Assembly (NCBI RefSeq): GCF_007655135.1
Contig: NC_045128.1
Span: 16,570,230 to 16,634,229 of the forward strand
Direction: 5' to 3'
From: Punica granatum
Taxonomy: Eukaryota > Streptophyta > Magnoliopsida > Myrtales > Lythraceae
Length of the DNA stretch: 64,000 bases
The notes beneath the pieces are model-generated. The model ran no database searches and was not told the origin of the DNA. It saw only the letters and a program-made list of their open reading frames with translations. Positions 55,991-64,000 of this stretch are shown here, one piece after another (position 1 is the first letter of the stretch; each line of letters begins with the position of its first letter). Position numbers and translations under genes: made by a program.

Positions 55991-58900
55991 TGTCAGCACC
56001 CCATTTTGGCCCACCGGCTTCCCACACGAGAATCCCCGATCAAAGCCCGGGTTACTATTCATGACCCAGCAATCAGAGGCAAATAGGCGAGCACGGAGTC
56101 ATGAACAATGAGAGAAGAGCTGGGTCACTGAGAAAAGCAAAGGAAAGCCATCGGAAGAACGAACGGACAAAGAACCCCGAAAATGACAAAGCTGGCACTG
56201 TGGCACTATTCATCACTGAGTTACCGAAGCACCGAAAGGTGCCCAATATGGGGCTCCAAAAATCCCTTTCAGTGCCAAAATGACCAATGACACGTTCGGG
56301 CGCATTTCCGAGACATCCTGCTTAAGCCGGGACACCCCGATCCCCCACGGACGCCTTTTCTGACAGAGCTCCCGGGGTTCGCTCCACTGACAAGCAAACG
56401 ACCCCTCAAAATGGGCCTACAGGTACCCAGGGACCACCAGGGCCGGGGAACAAGCTTCAGACAACCTTCCGGAACTCGGCTCGGTCTCCCGAAGTACGTT
56501 TCAGTGGCCACGAACGTCTCCTGGCGAGCCTTCGGACATTTCCACGGAAAGCAGAGACCACAGCGATCTCTGAGCACCTCACAATAATCCCCAGGCACCT
56601 CAAGGCATTCAGGGCACACTGAGAAAATCCCGGTCAGAGTCCCTAGGTCTTCCCGGGCCAACGGTCCCCGACCGAGGACGACGAGCCAACGATCACCCAC
56701 GGGGCAAAAGGATCGCCAGAACGAATGCAAGAATGCACAAAGATCAATCAAAGGTCAAGGGACACCAAACTCCACTCCGAACGTCCGAACAGGGCAAAAC
56801 CGACTCCCGAGGCGCCGAGTCGCCCGAATGTTCGTCCACACGACGCATGGCGATATTAGGCTCATTCAAATCCTCGTCATTCAAGCATTCCAAATCCATA
56901 AATTAATTGGACATCGGAGATCGGACGCGCGCTCAATCAAGTCTCAAGCATTTTTCGGCTTTTCTCTCAACCGAATGGGGCCCACAGCTCAGCCAAGCCA
57001 AGCCGTCAAGCCGCGGCTCAACCCCAAGCCACGGCTCAACCCTCGGCTCCGAATTGACAGCCCAAGCCGTGGCTCAAACCCCTCAAGGCCGGCGGCTCCA
57101 TCTCCAAGAGCTTCCCTCCACCACCCATTTCAAATCTTCTTACACACTTACATCCATCCATCAACTCCCATCACTTCCTATCATTTCTTTCTTGCTTTCC
57201 CTACACACTATGTGACATTTTCCCCTCATCAATGCTCCTCTAATTTTTCGGCAGCCCTGTAAGTCAGATTCGGCAGCCCATTAACCCATTAAACCGCAAT
57301 CAACTCCCCTTAATCAAGCCATTAACACATCCTATAAGTTCCCATTGATCATTAGACTTAATCACTTCCTCATTCTCACTCTCTCTCAAGCCAACTTCCC
57401 TCTAGAATCCTCTCAACCTCCAGCCCTCTCCCTCACTTCCATTCAGCCCGTGCCAAGGCCAAAACCGGCCGAAACCGCCGGAAAACCACCCGGTATTCCG
57501 GTAACCACCCGACCCGACTTAAGCCAAAAATCACCTAACTCCCTAGCCTACATATTTTCCACCCCCTAAGTCCATTTCCGGGCTTAGATTTCTGATTTGA
57601 GGTCCCCAATACCCCGTTCTAGCCGAAAACACAATCGGGTTCCTAGGCGCTACCGGGTGCACACCAAGCTTCCTGACGTGCCGTTTCTTCCCACGACTTC
57701 GGAGAGTCGTGCCATCACGTTCAAAGGGTTCCTCACAACCCTCACCCTCTCTTGTGAAGAGGTGGTCACGATCCGAGGGCCGATCAACCGTGCACAACCA
57801 TCGTTTCACCCGTTTCTCCTTTACCGGGTTCACCCGACTTTTACCGAACTTTATCTCACATTTTCGGGTTTGTTCAGTTCCTGGCACGCTCGGGACTGCC
57901 CATAGTCATCTAGATCTGTCTCTTAGGAGTCCAACGAGCCTGACCACGCTCCGTGCCGTGCTCAGAGTAAGCGTGCCGACCCGTTTTTCCCCAACTGTCC
58001 GCGGCTGTCTCTTCTCGGGCTGCTCACTGCCGTGACTTCCAGCCGAGTCTAGTGACTCCCACGGCCACTTCCCCGACTCTTTTCCTCTTGCAACGAGGCT
58101 AGGTAACACCCCTTTTAACTTAGAGGAGTTAGGATCTTCGATATTTACTTACATGAGGCGTTAACATGTTCTAAAGGTTCGGGTTATATGAAAGCTTGTT
58201 TTTTTCTTCGGATCCGACGTCCCCATGCATGCCATACATCGTCACATGCACATTCCGTTATTCTCCACGTCCATATGTCGTGTTCACATGCATATATGAT
58301 GCTAGAAGGGTCGGATCCAAGGAGAGGAGATCGACATAGACTTGAGAAGGCCCAAGAGCCTCTCGGCCGTGCCTCATGGAGGATAGTCGTGAGCCTCTTT
58401 GGCCTTCTAGGGTCCGTGACCCTCTCCTCTTCCCGGATTAAGCCACCTTTAGGTGTGGAAAGTTCCTAATCTCGACTAAGAAATTATTAGATGATGGGAA
58501 ACGGCTCGAATCCGGACGGGAGAGGCCCCCCTTTGCCACGGTTTAGCCTCGGGACTCGCGGCCAAGTCTCTAAGGAGAGACCCGCGAGCTCCCTTGGCCT
58601 ACCCGGGGCAAGGGCGACCTCTTTCTTCCCGAATCGAGTTGGTTCCTATGTATTTTATCGTTAATCGTGTACGACGTGATAGTATGACGGGAAAGGACTC
58701 GGATCGGGGTCGGAGAAATCCTCCCGACTCGTGTGAGTCACGGAAGCTCACGGCCACCCTTGGAGGAATGTGGCCGAGAGCATCCATGGACCATGCGGGT
58801 CCGGGAGGCCTTCCCCTGCCTCGAGACGGGTCGATTCCCGTGTTTCTTTACTTATTTCGTTATTATTTGAGTCAAGATCGTCTCGTTATTTCCATTTAAT

Positions 58901-60819
58901 TATCTCGATTCATGCATGTTTATGTGATTCCATGCAATTATGGTCGTGGTGGTATCGAAATGACTAGAATGTGTTATTATTGTGATTGACGAATTGTGTA
59001 TGCAAGAAAAGATCGGAAATGGTGCGGGAGATCGCTCAAAATTCGAGACGAGTCAAAGGTCACTCGGCTCCTCCCTTCGGGAAGTGGCCGAGAGTCCCCC
59101 GACTCCTCCCGAATTTAAACCGACCTCCCTAGTCGTTTCGGATCGCTCCTTGGAATTGGATACCTTAATGTTCGGGTCTTGTTGTTAGCTATGTGGTAGG
59201 CACGTGATTGGCGCGTTGATTTTGGATAATCACTCACCGAACCCCATGCCCATAATGTCGGGCCACCATCACCGAATAATTTCACAAACGGGAAAATGGG
59301 ATGAATCATTAGGGTAATTAAACCACTTGGATTAAATAATCGGACAAATCAAATATTAATTCGTAAACGCATCGATGGTTCATAGAATGGTGGAAATGCC
59401 CTTTTTCGTTAAAAGTTCAAAATTTCAAAATACTGAGTTGTGTAACACGAATAGAATTGATGTCTAGGGGGTACTCACGCGCCATGACTCGAGTCCGGGC
59501 CCGATTTGAGGTGGCCCTAGTCGTGGCACGAGAGTCCCTCTTAGACTCCTTCGTGTAACACGATCTCCAATTTATACACGAACATTGCAATTTTATCATC
59601 CAAGGGCATGACCATCATTTCTTGATTCACCGATATCCTAAGCGCTAGGGAGTCGGAAACACCTCGATCTATGGACGGAAAGGGCTACCCGTTCGGGTAC
59701 GAGTCTCATTCGCACGGCCTATTCCGTCCACTTTCGGTGTTTCTATCGCCCTATTGTAGATTCGGTGGGAAGCATTTTATTTCAGTCGTAAAACACGAAC
59801 AACCGGCTTAATCGTACATTCGGCTTAATCAAACCCTAGATAATGGATAGGTGGAATAATAGATTCCAATCTAGAGTCAAAATACGAGTTTGGCTAATTC
59901 GGTGAAACCACAGTGGCACCTAACTGAATGAGAATCTTAAAATGAACACACACATGTAATCGGCCTAGAACCCCATTCTAATCCACCGTCTATGTTTGCC
60001 TAGGTCAGATATATTGTTTGCCAATTAAACCCGGTTAATAACTGATTAAGTCATGTATATTCGACCTAATACACAATTCATTTGTATTCATCGATACTTA
60101 TCAATAGTTGTCAGTTGCTCTCTGTGTTGTGTCGGTTTTATCAGTTTTCTTCTGTTTTATTCTTGCTTTTGTTGATTTATTGCGATTCGGGCCCGAACCC
60201 ATAGGTCACGTGTTGCACGGGGTCCAACGCCCCAAATCACCGAACACGAGGTCCAACGCTTCTTAACTCACTGAGAGCGTGCAACCCGAGTGCGGAATGA
60301 GATCCAGCCTCGATTCACCGTCACACTTCGAATGTGGCCTATGTGGAAGGCGGATTTGGATTGAGCGCGTGAAACGGGTTTAGATATCACCCGGGAGCTC
60401 GATCGGTCCATCGGATACAGTGAGAACCGATCGGTTCTCCCAAAGACCGTTGGATCGATCGGACCCGACCCCCGGCTCCTCGAGTCGAGCGCAACTCTAA
60501 ATCACGCGGTAAATAAACAAAATGGCAAGCCTAGCAAGCTAGAGTACCGAAAGGGCGTGCGGGATATAGGCCCGCACGTAATAGAACCCCCGAATTCGGA
60601 ATTTCTGGTTCCGTACGACCATTGCCTTAGAATTTAGGTGTACCCCGTACCCCTAGACCCGGGCGACTCAATGGCCCTCGACCTGCGGGTCGTAAACAGT
60701 AAGTGGCGACTCCTTCCCACGTGTGTCCGTCGCGCATCCCCGGGAAGGTGGACACTCCCAAGCCGCGTTTGCTTACGCGCGCGCATGCGTGCCCCGACGA
60801 GATTAAATTCCGGTGCGCA
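55991..60819 (+). repeat. 5' LTR of the Ogre-like element (LTR-3)
   Basis: 4829 bp, starting TGTCAGCACCCC and ending CCGGTGCGCA. It is the plus-strand counterpart of LTR-1 and LTR-2, sharing the whole terminal block from about 60490 and scattered inner blocks. Much of it is GC-richer than they are, especially 56270-56720 and 57420-58120. Long open frames (for example 56269-56751 minus) look non-coding: no family resemblance and no conservation in the two sister LTRs that I can see. Confidence 0.85.
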
Positions 60820-60824
60820 CAGCT

Positions 60825-60840
60825 TGGCGACTCCACTGGG
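60825..60840 (+). other. Primer-binding site
   Basis: TGGCGACTCCACTGGG, five bases after the LTR end. It starts with TGG, the complement of a tRNA CCA end. Ogre elements are reported to use tRNA-Arg; that identity is from memory, not checked here. Confidence 0.75.
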
Positions 60841-61431
60841 AATACTTAGAGGGTTCGGGCTCGTTCCCGCTTATTTGTTTGCTTGTCTATTTACCGCTTT
60901 CCGCATTTCCCGCTTATCTATTTTACTCACCTTTATTTTCCGCACATGCATTGCACATCATACTAGCCTCTTAGGTATCTTGTCCGACATCCCACGGGCA
61001 CCAATATAGGAAGCTAGGTTAGTCAGAGGTTCCGAGTAAGGGAACGGATCGAGTCGGCTATGCCCCCGAACCGGCCCCCAAAGATCCTCGCTCGATTTCA
61101 AGGAATTCACACCCTTGAGTCGGGAGCCCCCATTTCTAGTTAGCGGTTCTCCCAGTAGCGCCGAAAACCATGCATACACAGGGACCGTCATGCTGGACCA
61201 ATTTTACCTCCATGCCGTCAACCGACCCAAAGTCGAGTCCTTGAGTCGGCCCGTAGTTTTTTAGGACGGGCATTTTTGTTGTTTTTGTAAGAAAGAGCGA
61301 TGTATACTGTAAAGAACACAACTATAGTTTATCTTTCCGCACTGCATACATTCTTTCGAAAAAAGACTTAGGACATTACATTGATTTGATTCTAAAAACG
61401 TTAAGCCGGCATCTCCTCCATCTAGGTAAGG
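60841..61431 (+). other. Leader between PBS and ORF1
   Basis: About 590 bases with no long open frame on the plus strand. It would hold the packaging signal of the element RNA. Nothing specific is recognisable. Confidence 0.4.
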
Positions 61432-62931
61432 ATGGACCGCCCGGCTCCCGGTCTTAGGTTAGAAGCAATCACGCCGCCAAGACAAGACATCATGCGCATT
61501 TGGAGGACTCTCCGGCCGGTGGACTACGCATTCATCCAGGACATCATCGGAGACGTGGTCATGCTCACCGAGACTCCGGTAGACTGGATCTTCCTGAGGA
61601 CCGCCGCCGAACTTTGGGATCCCGAGCACGCGGTATTCAATTTCTAGGGGACGGAGTTAGCCCCTACGATCGAGGAGTACATGGCACTCATCCAGAGGCC
61701 CACGCCCACGACCCAAGGCATATTCAGACCCAACCCGTTCACAACCATCCAGGGTCAGCTCTCCACTCTTCTCCACATACCCGCTCAAGATATCCACGAG
61801 GAGCTTCATCAGAGGTGGGATCAAGGCATTAGGATTGCGTGGCTCTCTGATTGGACACTCCTCCGCGCAATGACGCCTACTACGGCTTCCTATCAACGCG
61901 ATGCTTGCCATGGATTCCTGCTCTTGGTCTTTGGCACCCTCCTGTTCCCGTACTCGCCGAACCTCATCGACGGGGCTATAGCCCATGTCATCCTCCAAGC
62001 AGTAGGAGGCCATAGTTATATCGAGGCTTTGTTAGCCGAGACCGTTCGGTCTCTTGACTATGTTAGGGAGGTTTGGCGCGGAAGGATGAGAGGATCTCCG
62101 TACTTGTTACAGATTTGGCTTCTAGCTCATATCTGCCCGTTTTGCACGTCACATCCGTTCTCCTACATCGCCGACGAGCGCTCGCTGATCGAACGCTTGG
62201 CGCCGGTCATCCCACCTCCCGAGCACAGTTTCTCGGAATGGAGGCGCTTTTGGCGCTAGCTGACACCCTCACGGTTCTTTTGGGTCGCCCGATGGAACCC
62301 CGACGGCCCCATGATCACAGGATGTCCCGGAATTGTGGGAGTTCCCCTCCTCAGCCATTTGGGGAGCACCCTCATATTTCCCGGCCGAGTAATCAGGCAA
62401 CTCGGCGGCCTACAGGACATTCCCGTCGAGGCGGACCGCCTACCTTTCCGCATCCAATGGGCCGACTCCACGTCCACAGCCCCCGATAGATTCCTACAGA
62501 TTCGAGAGATCCGCCGCCAGCGGGATGCTAGCACCATACAGCGCCTGTACTTCCCCGAGCACCCCACCGATGGGGAGCGAGCATTCTCTGCCACCTCAGC
62601 ATACGTGGCCCGGTTCTACCCGCAAGGATCGACACCACCACAACGGCCTCAGGCAGCCCCGACTCCCCGCGCTACATCCACCCTCGCCCCCGAAGCTGAG
62701 AGTTCTATCCAAGCGGCCATGCACGCAGAGCTACAGGCCGTCAGGGAGGAACGGGATAGGCTCCGTTGCGAGCTTGTTGACTCCCGCGCAGAGGTCGCGG
62801 ACTACAGGGAGGTTCAGACACAGCTGACTCGAGCACGTGCCCGGGTCGCACACTTAGACCGGGAGATGGCCCGCTTGGACGCGGAGTTGGACCGAGTGCA
62901 CAAGAGGGCGCGCAACCTCGCCCATCCTTAG
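61432..62931 (+). pseudogene. Ogre-type ORF1 broken by two in-frame TAG codons
   Basis: One frame of 500 codons from ATG 61432 (MDRPAPGLRL) to TAG 62931, with TAG at codons 72 (61645-61647) and 276 (62257-62259) but no frameshift. Recognisable features: IWRTLRPVDYAFIQDIIGD near the start; APTIEEYMALI (codons 77-87), the typical plant-mobile-domain/DUF7745-like segment of Ogre ORF1 proteins; WVARWNPDGPM; and a C-terminal coiled coil of about 70 residues (ELQAVREERDRLRCEL and on). The function of ORF1 in these elements is not known. Sense continues unchanged through both stops, so only two point changes break it, unless they are read through. Confidence 0.8.
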
Positions 62932-63253
62932 GATTATTAGTAGGCGCACTCATTTTTGCCCTCACTCGGACCCACGCCACTTTTGAGCGGCCACCGAGCG
63001 CAAAGGGATGTCGGCTTTACGTTTATGTTCCTTTCTTTTCTCCCGAATGTTCTATTTTGTAAAACCATGGAACTTGGAGCTAATCAATGTAATGACATTA
63101 GTGTTTTGAAAGCTCACGCATCTCATACATTTTGTCATTTTACTTAATTCCGCACTTATCATTCGAGTTATCGGTGTCTGTCCTTATGCACCCTTGGAAT
63201 GCAGGTGATCACAACTGGCGTCACACCGCTACCCGACTCGTCAACGTCTCAGA

Positions 63254-64000
63254 ATGGCGGAAGGAGATCACGTTGATATTTCCGAAGAAGTCAACCCTTC
63301 GGTTCCGACCCTCTCTCAACCACCGCAGACACACGCTCTGCCACCTCTTACTCCTGCAGGCGTACTCCCGGCATACTCCGGCGCCCTTCCGACGCATCTC
63401 CCGCCCCCGGCACCTTCAGGGGCACCTCTCCCACCGGCCTCACCAACATCCGCTGCCACCAATGACCAAGCCCGCATTGCGGCCCTCGAGGGCACGGTCA
63501 ACCAAATGGCCACTAATATGGCGGAGCTGCTCGCCTTGCTTAGAGGACCTAACCGGACCTCCTCGAGTTCTACTCCTCCCCCGGGACCGGGACCAACAGT
63601 CGATCCAACCCCGTGGGCTCCACCGACCCAAGCCTCGGAGAACGTTGAGGCTCCCGCACTGCCAACGCTGTATACGTCCACGGTCCACCCCTTCACTAGT
63701 CAACTTCCGCCACCGCCGGCCCCTTCGGTAGTCCCTCTTCCACCGGCTACCTTCCTACCCGCGGAGCACATCCTGTCTGCACCTCCACCTGTTTCCATGC
63801 CGGCTCCGGCTATGATCTACACGGCGCCTCCGCCGACGGTTTTCCCGGCATCCACCGCACCTGCCCCAACTCATCCTCAAGCCACGGAGCTTCCTCCCTA
63901 TCCGACTTTGCAGCCTCACGCCGGCCTCTCCTACCAGGTACCACCCCCCATAAACACCACCTTCCACGAATCGGGCACACCGACCCATGCGGCCCAATTT
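63254..64000 (+). CDS. Gag polyprotein N-terminal part (cut by window end)
   Basis: An open frame from ATG 63254 (MAEGDHVDIS) for 249 codons to the last base, with no stop. It is Pro/Ala/Thr-rich (about 60% of residues 15-70 and 100-249), with a helical segment at residues 72-96 (ARIAALEGTVNQMATN then AELLALL) typical of the N-terminus of this Gag lineage. The capsid and zinc knuckle would follow beyond the window. It begins 322 bases after the ORF1 stop, in a different frame. Codon use is GC-rich, like ORF1. It is unlike the decayed gypsy gag at 42090-43335. Confidence 0.8.
   Translation, partial: MAEGDHVDISEEVNPSVPTLSQPPQTHALPPLTPAGVLPAYSGALPTHLPPPAPSGAPLPPASPTSAATNDQARIAALEGTVNQMATNMAELLALLRGPNRTSSSSTPPPGPGPTVDPTPWAPPTQASENVEAPALPTLYTSTVHPFTSQLPPPPAPSVVPLPPATFLPAEHILSAPPPVSMPAPAMIYTAPPPTVFPASTAPAPTHPQATELPPYPTLQPHAGLSYQVPPPINTTFHESGTPTHAAQF

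Larger units (their letters stand above)
55991..64000 (+). mobile_element. Ogre-like Ty3/gypsy retrotransposon, 5' half, runs off the window
   Basis: The order is giant 5' LTR (55991-60819), primer-binding site (60825-60840), long leader, an extra ORF1 (61432-62931) and an open gag frame (63254 onward). A LTR near 5 kb, an extra ORF before gag and a PBS starting TGGCGACTCC are characteristic of the Ogre group of plant Ty3/gypsy elements. Protease, RT, RNase H, integrase and the 3' LTR must lie beyond 64000. The intact gag contrasts with the broken ORF1. Confidence 0.85.

Noticed and set aside
56269..56751. 160-codon minus-strand frame in LTR-3
   Set aside because: GC-rich LTR sequence, antisense to the element, not recognisable and not conserved in sister LTRs.
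1..64000. CRISPR arrays, bacterial operons, Shine-Dalgarno sites, rRNA genes
   Set aside because: None seen. All signals are those of plant nuclear DNA, and the direct repeats present are transposon or tandem duplications without spacer regularity.

Overview
This is nuclear DNA of a flowering plant, most likely a eudicot. The evidence is a six-exon gene with GT-AG introns, a plant group-1 (PMEI-PME) pectin methylesterase relic, and plant-type LINE, copia, Ogre-like, Mutator-like and tRNA-derived SINE elements. I cannot name the species. The window is gene-poor: one intact-looking host gene in 64 kb, with almost everything else transposon-derived.

Layout. 1-10 kb: AT-rich DNA, a 0.8-kb Mutator-like MITE (2142-2940, perfect 9-bp target duplication) and a 5.4-kb solo LTR (3316-8692, 5-bp duplication) of a giant Ogre-like family, minus orientation. 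10-12 kb: a broken pectin methylesterase (minus strand) with an internal stop, an unexplained insert and no catalytic second exon; a SINE sits in its truncated intron. 12-14.5 kb: further MITEs. 14.5-26.3 kb: two degenerate copies of an AT-rich repeat (called R here) that carry a Mutator-like element, a 5'-truncated copia element with an intact RT/RNase H frame, and a full-length 6.2-kb LINE (19741-25969) with a 16-bp target duplication and a single visible frameshift. 26.3-37 kb: SINEs, a poly(A) retroposon, a 2.36-kb Mutator-like element holding a duplicated histone H4 N-terminal fragment, foldback elements and minisatellites. 37.2-40.8 kb: the only intact-looking host gene, a predicted plastid-targeted HAD-superfamily 5'(3')-deoxyribonucleotidase-like protein (minus strand, six exons, 326 aa), with an 18-unit TA microsatellite at its probable promoter. 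41-43.4 kb: decayed Ty3/gypsy gag. 43.8-51.6 kb: two Mutator-like elements with GC-rich palindromic cores. The second is split by a 5.0-kb solo Ogre-like LTR and itself lies in a copy of R, so three insertion layers are legible. 51.7-56 kb: an inverted R copy, a 1.8-kb element with 130-bp inverted ends, and a SINE. 55991-64000: the 5' half of an Ogre-like retrotransposon on the plus strand: 4.83-kb LTR, primer-binding site, an extra ORF1 broken by two TAG codons, and the start of an open gag frame running off the window.

The three giant LTRs were recognised by comparing the complete 5' end of the last element with the two isolated copies. Three families of Mutator-type elements were called from inverted ends plus 9-bp target duplications read directly. 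Species, expression and element ages cannot be judged from this sequence alone.
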